Positions 24,612 to 35,142 of a stretch of 64,000 nucleotides of DNA are shown here, in pieces (the first letter of the stretch is position 1; each line of letters begins with the position of its first letter). A program made the translations under genes and the position numbers. The notes below the pieces were generated by a model that made no database searches, was not told the origin of the DNA, and saw only the letters and a program-made list of their open reading frames with translations. The stretch lies in NCBI GenBank assembly GCA_900542035.1, contig UQMJ01000006.1, forward strand, positions 1 to 64,000. Direction: 5' to 3'. Origin of the DNA: an uncultured Clostridium sp. GTDB taxonomy: Bacteria; Bacillota; Clostridia; Lachnospirales; Lachnospiraceae.

Positions 24612-26087
24612 ATGAATCGGAAATCATTTCCTGTAAGTGCCAAGACAATTCACGCGATCATCGGAGTTGCCATCATGTTGCTGTTTCCCCGTCTTCCAAT
24701 TGCCCTTCCTCATGTAACTCCTGTAGGAATGGAAATTTTAGGAATTTTTATCGGAACTTTGTATTTGTGGACAACCGTAGACCCAATTTGGGCCAGTCTG
24801 CTTTCTATTTTCATGGTAGGCGTTTCCAGCTATGCTCCCATGCCCCAGGTTCTGCAAAGCGCATTTGGCGCGCCGGTTGTGGTCCAGATGTTCTTCTTAA
24901 TGATTGTTATGAACTGTCTGGTACATAATCACCTTACTGCATATATTGGACGATTCTTTTTAACGCTTAAAATCAACAATGGACGTCCCTGGGTATTTTC
25001 TGCAATGCTGATGTTCGGCTCCATGTTAATGGCTGCTTTTATTGGTGCATTTTCCCCGATTTTCTTATTCTGGCCAGTGCTCTATGATATTTTTGAGGAC
25101 ATTGGAATGGAAAAGGGCGACAAATATCCGACCATCATGCTGATGTTAATTACGTTTGGCGCAATGCTGGGATTTCCAGTTCCTCCTTACAGCGGAAACA
25201 GCCTGGCTTTGTTAAATAACTTTTCTACCATTACCGAAAATATGGGAAATAAAGTGGTTGTTAACAACGCCGCATATATGTTTTTAGCCATTATTCACGC
25301 AGTAATTGCAATGATTGTGATTATCTTATTCTGCAAATATGTGCTTCGTCCGGACGTCAGCAAGCTGAAAGATTTGGATATTGAGAAATTAAAGAAAAAT
25401 CCTCTGCCTCCATTAAACAACAATCAGAAATTCATGGCAGTTTCTTTTGTTCTTTACATTTTGTCCATGCTGCTTCCAAGCATTCTGCCAAGAACCGGAT
25501 TTATTGGATTTTTAAGTCAGAACAGCACCGGAATTGCACTGGGTTATACAGCTTTGCTTGCCTGTGTAAATTTAAATAAAGATAAGTCCACTCCTGTTCT
25601 TCCATTTGGAAAAGTCATGGCAAACTTTGCATGGTCTACCTTTTTCCTGTGTACCTCTGCTATTTTGCTTGGCAATGTACTGACGAATGAATCGACTGGA
25701 ATTTCTGCATTCCTGAATGCAATTTTAGGACCTATATTCCAGAATATGTCTTCCGTTACCTTCTGTCTGATGCTGATGCTCATTACAGTGGTTCTGACCA
25801 ATTTGTGCAACAGTTTGGTAATTGGTATGCTGCTGCAGCCGGTTATTGCAGCGTTCTGCGTAACGTCCGGAATGAATCCGGCTCCGTTAGTAGCCTTGCT
25901 GATTATCTTTGTATTGTCCAGCGCAGGCATTACTCCGGCAGCTTCTCCTTACGCAGCAATGCTTCATGGCAACAAGGAATGGTTACAGTCAAAAGACGTT
26001 TATAAATATGCATCCATTTTTGTTGTTCTGGAACTGGTTCTGATTTGTGCAATCGGAATTCCCGCTGCAATGGCGTTGATTCATTAA
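24612..26087 (+). CDS. SLC13/DASS-type anion transporter
   Basis: This 491-residue membrane protein has about twelve segments and two inverted-repeat halves, with PPYSGNSLALLNNFS and later SSAGITPAASPYAAMLHG at the positions of the Ser-Asn-Thr type sodium and substrate motifs of the ion-transporter superfamily. Such proteins take up di- or monocarboxylates, or sulfate, with sodium. It diverges from the FadR-type regulator and so probably handles an acid related to the TRAP/KduD pathway, for uptake or release. A GGAGG site precedes the ATG. Confidence 0.75.
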   Translation: MNRKSFPVSAKTIHAIIGVAIMLLFPRLPIALPHVTPVGMEILGIFIGTLYLWTTVDPIWASLLSIFMVGVSSYAPMPQVLQSAFGAPVVVQMFFLMIVMNCLVHNHLTAYIGRFFLTLKINNGRPWVFSAMLMFGSMLMAAFIGAFSPIFLFWPVLYDIFEDIGMEKGDKYPTIMLMLITFGAMLGFPVPPYSGNSLALLNNFSTITENMGNKVVVNNAAYMFLAIIHAVIAMIVIILFCKYVLRPDVSKLKDLDIEKLKKNPLPPLNNNQKFMAVSFVLYILSMLLPSILPRTGFIGFLSQNSTGIALGYTALLACVNLNKDKSTPVLPFGKVMANFAWSTFFLCTSAILLGNVLTNESTGISAFLNAILGPIFQNMSSVTFCLMLMLITVVLTNLCNSLVIGMLLQPVIAAFCVTSGMNPAPLVALLIIFVLSSAGITPAASPYAAMLHGNKEWLQSKDVYKYASIFVVLELVLICAIGIPAAMALIH

Positions 26088-26126
26088 AAGTTTTCATTAA
26101 GGCGTATTGCCCTGTATACGGATAGG

Positions 26127-26170
26127 AAAAAGCTTTTGCAAAAGACAATCTCTTCTGCAAAAGCTTTTTT
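26127..26170. terminator. Bidirectional terminator between the SLC13 gene and pepT
   Basis: AAAAAGCTTTTGCA (26127-26140) and TGCAAAAGCTTTTT (26156-26169) form a perfect 14-bp stem with T-runs on both strands. Confidence 0.85.
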
Positions 26171-26207
26171 AATAGAACTTTGTATAAAATTCAGAATCAA
26201 ACGGCGG

Positions 26208-27443
26208 TTAAGGGGTTTCGTTTCCGAATATTTTTACGATCTCAATTAAAATCTCTACTACTTTCTCCATAGACTGGACGCAGGCATATTCATGAATTCC
26301 ATGATAGTTTGCGCCTCCTGTACAAAGATTGGGGCAGGGAAGTCCCATATAAGACAAACGCGCTCCGTCTGTACCGCCACGAATAGGAACTACTTGCGGG
26401 GTAACTCCCATACGTTCCATTGCCGTTCTGGCAATATCGATCAGATACATATGAGGTTCGATTAGTTCCTTCATGTTGTAGTAAGAATCTTTTATCTGGA
26501 CTTCTACGGTTCCCTGGCCGTACTTGGCGTTTAAAAATTCGCCGGCAGCGGCAAACAGCGCCTTCTTTTCCTCGAATTTCTGGCGGTCATGGTCTCTGAT
26601 AATATAATCCAGCTGTGCTTCTACCATATCGCCTTTGATTTCTCCCAAATGGAAAAATCCTTCGTATCCTTCTGTGTACATAGGATTCTGCTCTGCTGGC
26701 AGAAGGGAATGGAATTCCATTGCCATCAGACTGGCGTTTTTCATGGCATTTTTTGCAGATCCAGGATGGGAACCGCGGCCATGAACGAATACTTTTCCAG
26801 AAGCGGCGTTAAAGTTTTCATATTCCAGTTCGCCCAGGGTTCCGCCGTCTATGGTGTAGGCTACATCGGCTCCAAAACCTTTGACATCAAAGCCGTCTGC
26901 CCCGCATCCCACTTCTTCATCCGGAGTAAAACCGATTTTAATGGTTCCATGAGGAATCTGGGGATTGGAAAGCAGGTATTCGGCTGCTGCCATAATTTCT
27001 GCAACGCCGGCTTTGTCGTCTGCTCCTAACAGGGTGGTTCCATCCGTTACGATTAAATCCTGGCCGATATGCTGGTTTAAAGCAGGATAATCCGACGGAG
27101 ACAGCAGAATGTGTTTTTCTGCATTTAATACAATATCGCCGCCGTCATACTGTTCTACAATACGGGGCTTTACATTTTTTCCAGAAGCATCTGGAGAAGT
27201 GTCCATATGGGCAATCAGACCCAGAACGGGAACCTTTTTTTCAATGGTTGCCGGAATGGTTCCATAGACATAAGACTGGGGGCTGACGGTTACGTCAGCC
27301 GCTCCCATGTTCCGGAGCTCTTCGGCCAGCGCATTGGCTAACACCCTTTGTTTTTCCGTACTTGGAATCTGGGGCTGCTCGTCCATGGACTGGGTATCAT
27401 AAGAAACATAGCGCAAAAATTTTTCAATTACTGGTGACATCAT
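26208..27443 (-). CDS. pepT: Peptidase T (tripeptide aminopeptidase)
   Basis: The ATG at 27443 (or the next codon, 27440) follows AAAGGAG; the longer frame overlaps hisIE and starts with TTG. The 411-residue product is an M20 di-zinc peptidase: [22 protein letters not shown] and [11 protein letters not shown] carry the metal and catalytic residues, and [16 protein letters not shown] is near the end. PepT removes the N-terminal residue of tripeptides in the cytoplasm. It starts 13 bp after the hisIE fusion gene and may be read from the his operon. Confidence 0.94.
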   Translation of the reverse strand: MMSPVIEKFLRYVSYDTQSMDEQPQIPSTEKQRVLANALAEELRNMGAADVTVSPQSYVYGTIPATIEKKVPVLGLIAHMDTSPDASGKNVKPRIVEQYDGGDIVLNAEKHILLSPSDYPALNQHIGQDLIVTDGTTLLGADDKAGVAEIMAAAEYLLSNPQIPHGTIKIGFTPDEEVGCGADGFDVKGFGADVAYTIDGGTLGELEYENFNAASGKVFVHGRGSHPGSAKNAMKNASLMAMEFHSLLPAEQNPMYTEGYEGFFHLGEIKGDMVEAQLDYIIRDHDRQKFEEKKALFAAAGEFLNAKYGQGTVEVQIKDSYYNMKELIEPHMYLIDIARTAMERMGVTPQVVPIRGGTDGARLSYMGLPCPNLCTGGANYHGIHEYACVQSMEKVVEILIEIVKIFGNETP

Positions 27444-27456
27444 GCAGACTCCTTTC

Positions 27457-28752
27457 TTACCGGTTGGCAAGTTCGTTTGTAATATCTTCCCACGAAATTT
27501 TTTTCTGAACCATCAGAACCATTAAATGATACAGAAAGTCCGAAATCTCGTACTTAATTTCCTCGGGATTGGGATTTTTAGACGCGATTACAATTTCCGT
27601 ACACTCTTCTCCCAATTTCTTTAAAATTTTGTCAATTCCCTTATCAAACAGATAGTTGGTATAGGAACCTTCTTTTGGATGCTCCTTCCGATCCTGGATC
27701 ACTCCATATACGTCTTCAAAAACTTTTAATGGATTGGAAGACCTGTACTCTTTTTCGGCCAGAGTCGTAAAGAAACAGGATTTGGCGCCGGTATGGCAGG
27801 CAGCTCCCTTTTGGGCTACAAGCGCCAGAATGGTGTCGCTGTCGCAGTCCAGCTTTAAGGACTTTACATATTGGAAATGGCCGGAAGTTTCTCCTTTTAA
27901 CCACAGCGTTTTCCGGCTGCGGCTGTAATAATGCATCCGTCCTGTCGTCAGGGTCTTTTCAAAGGCTTCTTTGTTCATATAAGCGACCATCAGGACTTGG
28001 CTGGTCCGGTAGTCCTGTACGACCACTGGAATCAGGCCGTCAGAATTTAATTGAAATTTTTCCCAGCAGACCGAGCTTTCAAAGGTATCTACCACAATCC
28101 CCCTGGCTTTTAACTCCTGTTTTAACCGCATACAGTTGCCTTCTTTTTCTCCTGGAGCCGTCAAAATGACGCCCTGTACGGAGGGAACCTTCAGATAAGA
28201 GGTAATGGTTCCTGGAACATCGTCATCGCAGAATACCAGAAAATCCGCTTCTATGCCGCCGATGCGGAAGAGATCGGATTCTTTTAATCCTGCTACGTCT
28301 ACGATGATTTTGGAGGCGCCAAGCTGGAGGTATTCTTCTACGGAATCCAGATACGAAACCGCAGGAAGATAGGCGAGAATCTTTTCACTTCCGAAGCGGT
28401 CGGAAGCTTCTTTCATCAAATCTACATTTTCGGGAGACGATACATCCAGATATACGGCGCTGGCCCCTGCATACAGGTATTTTTTGACGTCTTCCAGACG
28501 TTTTACACAGCCGCCTGTAATAATGGGGGTATCAATGGCTCTGGCCACTTCTTTTAACAGCCCGATGGTTTCCTCGTGATCCTCGTCTGTTTCTGATAAA
28601 TCAGAGATAAGCAGCTCATCCGCGCCATTGTCGCTGTAATAGGACGCCAACGTCAGAATATCGTTGCTGAAATAATCCAGACCGTAATCCCTGATAATGG
28701 CCTGCCGTTCTCTGCAGCCAAAGCTGGGAATCAGTTTTTTATAATCTGCCAT
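27457..28752 (-). CDS. hisIE: HisF-like / HisI / HisE fusion protein
   Basis: This 431-residue protein has three parts. Residues 1-225 look like a HisF/HisA-type barrel ([39 protein letters not shown]). However, the HisF catalytic Asp near residue 11 is replaced ([11 protein letters not shown]), and no equivalent of the second Asp is evident. Residues 228-330 are HisI, phosphoribosyl-AMP cyclohydrolase, with LDCDSD and CHTGAKSCF zinc ligands. Residues 340-431 are HisE, phosphoribosyl-ATP pyrophosphohydrolase ([11 protein letters not shown]). It should catalyse steps 2 and 3 of histidine synthesis; the barrel is probably structural. Confidence 0.88.
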   Translation of the reverse strand: MADYKKLIPSFGCRERQAIIRDYGLDYFSNDILTLASYYSDNGADELLISDLSETDEDHEETIGLLKEVARAIDTPIITGGCVKRLEDVKKYLYAGASAVYLDVSSPENVDLMKEASDRFGSEKILAYLPAVSYLDSVEEYLQLGASKIIVDVAGLKESDLFRIGGIEADFLVFCDDDVPGTITSYLKVPSVQGVILTAPGEKEGNCMRLKQELKARGIVVDTFESSVCWEKFQLNSDGLIPVVVQDYRTSQVLMVAYMNKEAFEKTLTTGRMHYYSRSRKTLWLKGETSGHFQYVKSLKLDCDSDTILALVAQKGAACHTGAKSCFFTTLAEKEYRSSNPLKVFEDVYGVIQDRKEHPKEGSYTNYLFDKGIDKILKKLGEECTEIVIASKNPNPEEIKYEISDFLYHLMVLMVQKKISWEDITNELANR

Positions 28753-28764
28753 AAACCCTCCTGT

Positions 28765-29481
28765 CTATTGGAAGCGCAAAACCGCTTCCCGCAAATTAAT
28801 TTTCTTTTCGTACAGGGATTTTCCCATAATCGCCCCGCAAATCCCTGCCTGGTAAAGGGCGTCTAAATCCTCTATGGAAGAAACTCCTCCTGAAGCAATG
28901 ACATCCAGCCCTGTCTGGCTGGTAAGAAGCCTGGTGGCTTCCACATTGGGGCCGGACAGCATTCCATCTCTGGAAATATCCGTATATACGATATGGCGGA
29001 TACCATACTCCTTCATCTGCAGACAAAGGTTACAGGCAGTCAGGGAACTGACTTTTTCCCAGCCCTCTACGGCCACCATCCCGTCTTTTGCATCCACTCC
29101 CAGTACGACCTGCTCGGAGCCGAAGGCTTCGGTTAATTCTTTTACAAATTCGGGGCGTTCCACTGCTTTGGTTCCAATGATGACCCGACGGACCCCTAGA
29201 TTTAAAAGCGTTTCTGCATCTTTCATAGTGCGGATCCCCCCGCCGACTTCGATGGGAACAGATACGTTTGTGAGAATATTCCGGATAGCTTGCAAATTAA
29301 CCGGATGTCCGGCCAGGGCGCCGTCTAAATCTACCACATGGAGATAGGTTGCCCCCTGCGCCTCCCAGCAGACTGCGGCGTCTTCTGGATGGTTATCGTA
29401 CACGTTTACCTGGTCGAAAAGCCCCTGGCTTAACCGGACGCACTGCCCGTTTTTGATATCAATTGCCGGATATAACTGCAT
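28765..29481 (-). CDS. hisA: HisA, ProFAR isomerase
   Basis: This 238-residue TIM barrel has the catalytic Asp8 in YPAIDIKNGQCVRL, the second Asp in GVDAKDGMVA, and the phosphate-binding GGGIRTM and SGGVSS loops. It isomerises ProFAR to PRFAR, the fourth step of histidine synthesis. Its ATG overlaps the hisB stop codon by one base. Confidence 0.96.
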   Translation of the reverse strand: MQLYPAIDIKNGQCVRLSQGLFDQVNVYDNHPEDAAVCWEAQGATYLHVVDLDGALAGHPVNLQAIRNILTNVSVPIEVGGGIRTMKDAETLLNLGVRRVIIGTKAVERPEFVKELTEAFGSEQVVLGVDAKDGMVAVEGWEKVSSLTACNLCLQMKEYGIRHIVYTDISRDGMLSGPNVEATRLLTSQTGLDVIASGGVSSIEDLDALYQAGICGAIMGKSLYEKKINLREAVLRFQ

Positions 29482-30068
29482 TACAGACTTCCTTTCGTAG
29501 AGAGAACACCGGTAATCCGGCTGTCTGTAGAGACGGCCTGGCTAAGCGCCTTAGAAAAGGCTTTAAAGGTTCCCTCGATAATGTGATGATTATTAGAACC
29601 GGCCATCTGACGGATATGCAGGTTCATGGCTGCGCTGTAGGAAACAGCATAGAAAAACTCTTTTATCATTTCGGTTTCCAAATCCCCTACAAATTCTCGG
29701 TCAAGGGTCAAATCCCAGCCTAAATAGGGACGTCCGCACAGATCCAGGGAACACAGGATCAGAGCCTCATCCATGGGAAGAATGGCAGTCCCATAGCGGA
29801 CAATGCCTTCTTTTGAACCGACTGCCTGATGGATGGCAGTTCCCAGAACAATTCCAATGTCTTCAATGGTATGATGGGTATCGACTTCTAAATCGCCTTC
29901 TGCTTCTACCGTCAAATCGAAAAAACCATGGCGTGCAAAGCCTGTGAGCATATGATCCAGAAAGCCGACACCAGTGTGAACCTGGCTGGTTCCGGTTCCA
30001 TCCAGTTCCAAGGTCAGATGAATCCTGGTTTCTTTGGTGTTGCGGGTAATTTCTGCATATCTTGACAT
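29481..30068 (-). CDS. hisB: HisB, imidazoleglycerol-phosphate dehydratase
   Basis: This 195-residue monofunctional enzyme has the duplicated manganese-binding motifs HHTIEDIGI and HHIIEGTFKAF and the family start TRNTKETRIHLTLELDGTG. It dehydrates imidazoleglycerol phosphate. It has no histidinol phosphatase domain, so that step must come from another gene. An AGGAGACGGCT site precedes the ATG. Confidence 0.97.
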   Translation of the reverse strand: MSRYAEITRNTKETRIHLTLELDGTGTSQVHTGVGFLDHMLTGFARHGFFDLTVEAEGDLEVDTHHTIEDIGIVLGTAIHQAVGSKEGIVRYGTAILPMDEALILCSLDLCGRPYLGWDLTLDREFVGDLETEMIKEFFYAVSYSAAMNLHIRQMAGSNNHHIIEGTFKAFSKALSQAVSTDSRITGVLSTKGSL

Positions 30069-30095
30069 AGCCGTCTCCTTATGGTTTCTTTTGGG

Positions 30096-31412
30096 TTAGA
30101 TGTCTTTAGGATTGTCTTTGGCATCTTCAAACCGGACTTTTATAGAGTTGGCATGGGCGGTCAGATGTTCCACTTCTGCAAAGGCCTCAATGTCCTGGTG
30201 GATTTCTTTTAAAGCTTCCCTGGAATAGTAAATAATACTGGATTTTTTAATAAAATCATCGACTCCCAGAGGAGAGAAAAACTTAGCGGTGCCATTGGTA
30301 GGGAGCACGTGGTTGGGGCCTGCAAAATAATCTCCAAGAGGTTCGCTGCTGTAAGGGCCGATGAAAATCGCGCCGGCATTGCGAATCTTTGTCATTACTT
30401 CAAAAGGATTACGGGTCACAATTTCCAGGTGTTCGGAAGCAATTTCATTGGCAGTGCCAATGGCATCCTCCATTGAGTCTGCTACCAGGATATAGCCGTA
30501 ATTATCCAGGGATTTTTCCAGAATGTCTTTTCGGGAAAGCTGTTTTACAAACCGATCCACTTCGTTTGCCACGCTGTTTGCCAGTTCCATGCTGGTAGTA
30601 ACTAAAATCGCGCTGGCCAGCTCGTCGTGTTCGGCCTGGGAAAGCAGATCCGCCGCGACAAACCTGGGATTTGCGCTGTCATCTGCCAGAACCAGAATCT
30701 CGCTGGGGCCTGCAATGCTGTCAATGCTGACATGGCCGTAGACTGCTTTTTTGGCCAGGGCCACAAAAATATTGCCTGGCCCTACAATTTTGTTGACTCT
30801 GGGAATCGACTGGGTGCCAAATGCCAGAGCGCCAATCGCCTGAGCGCCGCCTGCTTTATAAACTTCCGTAACTCCGGCCAGACAGGCGGCCGCCAGGGTA
30901 ACCGGATTGACATTTCCGTCTTTTCCAGGAGGCGTTACCATCACGATCCGCTCTACTCCTGCTACTTTTGCCGGAATAATATTCATCAGGACCGAAGACG
31001 GATAAGCCGCTTTGCCGCCTGGAACATAGACGCCAACACTTTCCAGCGCAGTAATTTTCTGCCCCAGGATCGTACCGTCCGGCTGGCTGTCAAACCAGCT
31101 TTGCCGCCGCTGTTTTTCATGGTATGCGAGGATGTTTTTCATGGACTTTTTCATTACATCCAAAAGCTTTGGATCTATCTGGGCAAAGGCCGCCTCCTGC
31201 TCTTCTCTGGTTACCCGTACGGTTTCAGCAGTAATTTGGGCGCCGTCAAACTGCTTTGTATAGGAAAATACCGCTTCATCTCCGCGTTCCTTTACATCGT
31301 CCAGAATCCCCTGTACAGTCTCTGCATAGGAACTGTACTGGTTGGGATCCCGCTTTAACAGATCGGTTAAAATATTTTTTCTGGATGTTTCGTTTAACCC
31401 TATGATTCTCAT
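30096..31412 (-). CDS. hisD: HisD, histidinol dehydrogenase
   Basis: This 438-residue enzyme performs the last two oxidations of histidine synthesis. Zinc-ligand and catalytic regions are visible in [15 protein letters not shown] and [30 protein letters not shown] is the NAD-region signature. It overlaps hisG by an ATGA. Confidence 0.97.
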   Translation of the reverse strand: MRIIGLNETSRKNILTDLLKRDPNQYSSYAETVQGILDDVKERGDEAVFSYTKQFDGAQITAETVRVTREEQEAAFAQIDPKLLDVMKKSMKNILAYHEKQRRQSWFDSQPDGTILGQKITALESVGVYVPGGKAAYPSSVLMNIIPAKVAGVERIVMVTPPGKDGNVNPVTLAAACLAGVTEVYKAGGAQAIGALAFGTQSIPRVNKIVGPGNIFVALAKKAVYGHVSIDSIAGPSEILVLADDSANPRFVAADLLSQAEHDELASAILVTTSMELANSVANEVDRFVKQLSRKDILEKSLDNYGYILVADSMEDAIGTANEIASEHLEIVTRNPFEVMTKIRNAGAIFIGPYSSEPLGDYFAGPNHVLPTNGTAKFFSPLGVDDFIKKSSIIYYSREALKEIHQDIEAFAEVEHLTAHANSIKVRFEDAKDNPKDI

Positions 31413-32059
31413 ATGGATTCCTCCCGAAGTAATTGTTTAAATGTTTGAATCAAGCTGGTAATCCGAGCATTTTCCCGCTTCATGCTGACCTGGTTGACCA
31501 CCATTCTGGCAGAAAGGGGACATACTTCTTCCAATACGACCAGACCGTTTTCTTTTAACGTAGAACCAGTTTCTACAATGTCTACAATAACCTCTGACAG
31601 GCCTACAATGGGAGCCAGTTCAATAGAACCGTTCAGTTTGATAATCTCCACAGTCTGATGCTTTTTGTTGTAAAAGTAGTCTTTGGCGATATTCGGGTAC
31701 TTGGTGGCAACCCGAATCAGTTCATGGTGCTTTAGCCTTTCCCTGGCTGATTCAGGGCCGCACACGCACATTCGGCACCGGCCCATGCCTAAGTCAATGA
31801 CTTCGTAAAGCTTTCTGCCCTCTTCTAAAATGGTATCCTTCCCTGCAATGCCAATATCGGCCGCCCCATACTCTACATAAGTCGGGACATCGTTGGCTTT
31901 TGCCAGGAAAAACCGGATTTTTAATTCTTCGTTGGTAAAAATCAATTTTCTGGATGACTTATCTTTCATTTCCTCACAGGAAATACCGGCACGTTCAAAC
32001 AGATCCATCGCTTTGTCTGCCAGCCGTCCTTTGGCCAGCGCTACGGTTAAATATCTCAT
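31409..32059 (-). CDS. hisG: HisG, ATP phosphoribosyltransferase, short form
   Basis: This 216-residue enzyme is the short HisG lacking the C-terminal regulatory domain, which works in a complex with His[23 protein letters not shown] and [16 protein letters not shown] are family signatures. It catalyses the committed step from ATP and PRPP; feedback control by histidine runs through HisZ. It overlaps hisZ and hisD by 4 bp each. Confidence 0.97.
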   Translation of the reverse strand: MRYLTVALAKGRLADKAMDLFERAGISCEEMKDKSSRKLIFTNEELKIRFFLAKANDVPTYVEYGAADIGIAGKDTILEEGRKLYEVIDLGMGRCRMCVCGPESARERLKHHELIRVATKYPNIAKDYFYNKKHQTVEIIKLNGSIELAPIVGLSEVIVDIVETGSTLKENGLVVLEEVCPLSARMVVNQVSMKRENARITSLIQTFKQLLREESI

Positions 32060-33285
32060 AGGCCATCCTCCATTGTCAGAAGTTCTGCAGATTCATCGGT
32101 TCCGGTTAAATAAAAAATCCTGGAAATTTTCCTTTCTCTGGCCATCCGCTTATACTCTTCCATAGAGGAATCTGGCCGTTTCACACTGGTAATGACCGGC
32201 TTTAACTGGCTCCTCAATTCTTTTGCCAGACGGATAGCCGCCGTCTGGGCGTCTGCTTCAAAGAGAATCAGGGCATAAGGTCTGGAAACCGGAAGGTCAA
32301 TCTGCTGCCTGGACAAGGCGGACAGCACCCGATCCACTTCGACAGCAAAGCCAACAGCCGGACTGTCTTTACCGAACTGTTCCAGCAAGCGGTCGTACCG
32401 CCCGCCGGTTACAATATAATCTCCTGTGCCGTAGGTATATCCCTTAAAAATCACTCCGGTATAGTATTGATACCGGCTGACCATACCCAAATCATAAGAA
32501 ATATAGTCTTCCAGGCCGTAATCTTCCAATAGTTCCTGAATCTTCTGCAGCCGGTCAATGGCTGCCAAAGCTCTGGGATTGGAGGTAAGGGTTCTGGCCT
32601 GCTTTAACTGTTCTGCCGGCCCGAACAATTCCAGCAGCCGCAAAAATCCCTGTTTGGAGGATTCCTCCATTCCTTTTGAAGTAAGAAGAGCTTCTGCTCC
32701 GAAATAATTTTTATGTTCAATAAACTCCCTGAGGAGTTCCTGGGTTTCTTCATCCATTCCCGTTTCTTCTGCCATTCCGCGGTAGAACTCTGCATGGCCT
32801 AATTCAATCTGGAATTCCTGAAGTCCGGCGCTTTTTAATGCTTCTATGAGCATTGCCAAAAGTTCTGCGTCTGCCTGCGCCGAGTCGTCTCCAATCAGCT
32901 CGGCCCCTGTCTGGGTCATTTCTTTTAACCGCCCCTGATAGCTGGTGTTGTTTTTAAAGGTGCGTTCCAGATAACACAGCCGCAGAGGGTTCTGCTCTTC
33001 CATATAGTATTTGGCAACGCATCGGGCAACTGCCGGAGTCATATCCGGTTTCAGCACCAGAGTCTGGTTGTCCCGATCAAAAAATTTAAACATTTCCCGA
33101 TCGCTGACGCTGCCTCTGTCTTTATTAAACAGATCAAAGTATTCAAAACTTGGGGTTTCTATGTGTTCATAACCATATAGGTATAAAACCTTTAAAATTT
33201 TCTGCTCCAGAGCCAGTTTGCGGCTGCATTCCGTACTGTAACTGTCTCTGACGCCTTCCGGAGTATGTAAAAGCCTGTTTCCCAT
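32056..33285 (-). CDS. hisZ: HisZ, regulatory subunit of ATP phosphoribosyltransferase
   Basis: This 409-residue protein is a histidyl-tRNA synthetase-like fold without the anticodon-binding part of a true synthetase: [30 protein letters not shown] and [12 protein letters not shown] are visible. It is required with short HisG and senses histidine. It is the first gene of the his operon, behind a perfect promoter, after a GAAGGAGG site. Confidence 0.95.
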   Translation of the reverse strand: MGNRLLHTPEGVRDSYSTECSRKLALEQKILKVLYLYGYEHIETPSFEYFDLFNKDRGSVSDREMFKFFDRDNQTLVLKPDMTPAVARCVAKYYMEEQNPLRLCYLERTFKNNTSYQGRLKEMTQTGAELIGDDSAQADAELLAMLIEALKSAGLQEFQIELGHAEFYRGMAEETGMDEETQELLREFIEHKNYFGAEALLTSKGMEESSKQGFLRLLELFGPAEQLKQARTLTSNPRALAAIDRLQKIQELLEDYGLEDYISYDLGMVSRYQYYTGVIFKGYTYGTGDYIVTGGRYDRLLEQFGKDSPAVGFAVEVDRVLSALSRQQIDLPVSRPYALILFEADAQTAAIRLAKELRSQLKPVITSVKRPDSSMEEYKRMARERKISRIFYLTGTDESAELLTMEDGL

Positions 33286-33314
33286 AAAAGCCGCCTCCTT
33301 CGCTTTTTTACAGT

Positions 33315-33327
33315 AAAGTGATACTTT
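33315..33327. promoter_or_regulatory. Small inverted repeat in the his operon leader
   Basis: AAAGT-GAT-ACTTT lies just downstream of the expected transcription start and before hisZ. A candidate operator; the short leader has no room for a T-box. Confidence 0.3.
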
Positions 33328-33345
33328 GATAATGCAATTGGTTTT

Positions 33346-33374
33346 ATTATAAAAGAGGTTCTTTTATCTGTCAA
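33346..33374 (-). promoter_or_regulatory. his operon promoter
   Basis: On the minus strand TTGACA (33369-33374) lies exactly 17 bases before TATAAT (33346-33351). The -35 overlaps the end of recU. Confidence 0.85.
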
Positions 33375-33904
33375 TCTCTTCTTTCTAAATCCATTTGTAT
33401 CTGCTCTAAGTAATGGACGAACATATCCCGATAAGAGCGAATCTGCCAGTCCTTATCTACTTCCTCATAGGTAAAGCTTTTGCGGCCCCCTTCTTCCATC
33501 CGTCTCCAGAACCGGCAGATATCCCGAAAGGGGAGGTAATAGGTCTCATTTAAGGAGGTAAAAGACAGGATAATAAAAGAAATCCCGCCCTGTTCTTCAA
33601 ATTCTTTCATAAAAGCAATCTGATGAGGGTGGATATTCTGAAGAGGAAAGGTTTTTACGGCGCATTCTTTTGCGTCAAAGCACACCGGAATCCCCTGAAC
33701 CGCCCCGATATAGTCTACCGTGCTCTTCTGCTCAAAATATGCCAGGGTAATGTGACGGCTTTGCTTATCAATGGAAATCGGGGTAATGGGTGTGGGGACT
33801 TTCTGGATCAGCGCCAGTTTCTTCTCTCGGTAACTATCGTTGGTACGGTTAATCAAGTCTTCTAATGTAGAGCCGCGAAGGCCTCTGCTGTTCCAGGTTC
33901 CCAT
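33371..33904 (-). CDS. recU: RecU, Holliday junction resolvase
   Basis: This 177-residue nuclease has the RecU pattern: NSRGLRGSTLEDLINRTNDSYR, ALIQKVPTPI, and the catalytic core STVDYIGAVQGIPVCFDAKEC with metal-binding Asp, Asp and Glu plus Lys. RecU resolves four-way junctions in Firmicutes recombination and segregation. AAAGGA precedes the ATG. It sits alone, without the usual pbp1 neighbour. Confidence 0.94.
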   Translation of the reverse strand: MGTWNSRGLRGSTLEDLINRTNDSYREKKLALIQKVPTPITPISIDKQSRHITLAYFEQKSTVDYIGAVQGIPVCFDAKECAVKTFPLQNIHPHQIAFMKEFEEQGGISFIILSFTSLNETYYLPFRDICRFWRRMEEGGRKSFTYEEVDKDWQIRSYRDMFVHYLEQIQMDLERRD

Positions 33905-33965
33905 GTGTGTGTCCTTTCATTGGTGTTTTTCTCTATGGGGCTAGTATATCATATTTCGAGAGGCC

Positions 33966-34487
33966 TTACCAGCCTTTCAGGGCCTTCTGATACTGGGGAA
34001 TGATCGTTTTCCAGAACAAATAACTATTTACAAGGAACAAGCAGCCGGCTATCAGCCTTGCAGAAAGCTCCGGAATCAGAAATCTTATTCCATTCATGTC
34101 TCCGCCGCCAAAGAGCGGATACAGAATGCTTAAATATAAGGGATCTAACAGCAGCATGGTTAAGGTCGTGTAGTACATACTGGTTTTGAACAGTCTGGAT
34201 TTTGTCTTGCAGATGCTTTTAGAGAACAAGGCAAGAAGAAAGCCTGCTGTCAGGGAAGCCGCCGGCCCCGCCAGACAAAAAATCCCCAGCTGGACACTGC
34301 TCATGGCTTCCTGGTAGACGTCTACCTGGATTCCCAGCCCCAGAAAGCGCAGTTTTTGAAAGACTCCTAAAAAGAGCGCATAGCACATATGCGCCCCTTC
34401 ATGGATGAGATAGTATGCAGCCAGGGCAAAAAACAGCCCCAGATACTGGCGGATCCGTCTGGAAATTATCATCCGGTTATCGTTCAT
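33966..34487 (-). CDS. M50-like membrane metalloprotease
   Basis: This 173-residue membrane protein has the zinc motif HEGAH at residues 29-33 within the second hydrophobic segment, followed by FLGLGIQVDVY and AGPAASLTAGF, like the cores of site-2-protease (M50) families. A third ligand could be Asp in LLLDPLYLS or GGGDMNG. It overlaps the permease gene by 11 bp and closes a GntR-ABC-permease cassette. The real substrate is unknown; a processing protease or an inactive relative are both possible. Confidence 0.65.
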   Translation of the reverse strand: MNDNRMIISRRIRQYLGLFFALAAYYLIHEGAHMCYALFLGVFQKLRFLGLGIQVDVYQEAMSSVQLGIFCLAGPAASLTAGFLLALFSKSICKTKSRLFKTSMYYTTLTMLLLDPLYLSILYPLFGGGDMNGIRFLIPELSARLIAGCLFLVNSYLFWKTIIPQYQKALKGW

Positions 34488-35142
34488 AACAGTTCCACGC
34501 TCCTAATAAAAACAATCCGGCATATCCAAACTCCATTGCAGCGTTTAACCATAGGTTCTGAGTACGGAGTACCATGGTAAAACACAGGTCATGGAACAGC
34601 ATCAAAATCAAAAAGAGCATAATTGCAGAAAGTTCTACCCAGAGTTTTTTCGGAAACCAGATCTGTGACAACAGCCAGGTAAACACTGCGGTTACAGGAA
34701 AAATAATGCCCACTCTCCAGACTTTTGACAGCATCTCGCCAAATGAATAAACTGCCGCTTCTGTTCCAAACCGGCGCAGCGCCAGATTTTCCAGATTGAT
34801 AGCCGCAAGCGCAAAAAAGCAGATAGGCAGGGTCAGCAGCATCCGGATAACCAGCGTCTGGAGGAAAGGCCTTGGCACAGCTTTTTCTAAGTCCCCATAG
34901 GGTTCGCGGAAATTACTGAGCAGAGAGGTAATCGGGTATACGAAAAAGAAATACCAGCCTACCATAACGAAAATAATCGATGGAAGGGTAAGAAAAACCG
35001 GCTGTATCGCTTCCGGTATTGTCATACAGGCGTGAACTGCCAGTATGGCAGTCATAAGCAGAAACGGACGCCAGCAGATTTCCAGACGTTTCCGAAGTTC
35101 CCATTTTATCGTAGCCGTTCTGACAGAAATTCTTGTATTCAT
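34477..35142 (-). CDS. ABC-2 type membrane protein (putative permease)
   Basis: This 221-residue protein has about six hydrophobic segments and no close signature I recognise. It overlaps the ATP-binding gene by ATGA (GGAGG site), which makes it the likely membrane partner of that ATPase. The N terminus starts with a basic, soluble helix (ATIKWELRKRLEICWRPF), as in ABC-2 permeases. Confidence 0.7.
   Translation of the reverse strand: MNTRISVRTATIKWELRKRLEICWRPFLLMTAILAVHACMTIPEAIQPVFLTLPSIIFVMVGWYFFFVYPITSLLSNFREPYGDLEKAVPRPFLQTLVIRMLLTLPICFFALAAINLENLALRRFGTEAAVYSFGEMLSKVWRVGIIFPVTAVFTWLLSQIWFPKKLWVELSAIMLFLILMLFHDLCFTMVLRTQNLWLNAAMEFGYAGLFLLGAWNCYER

Noticed and set aside
28874..29347. 157-codon plus-strand frame opposite hisA
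   Set aside because: It is the antisense of a well-defined hisA and has no initiation signals.
33286..33370. T-box or attenuator before the his operon
   Set aside because: The leader is only about 50 bases and has no T-box features or terminator.
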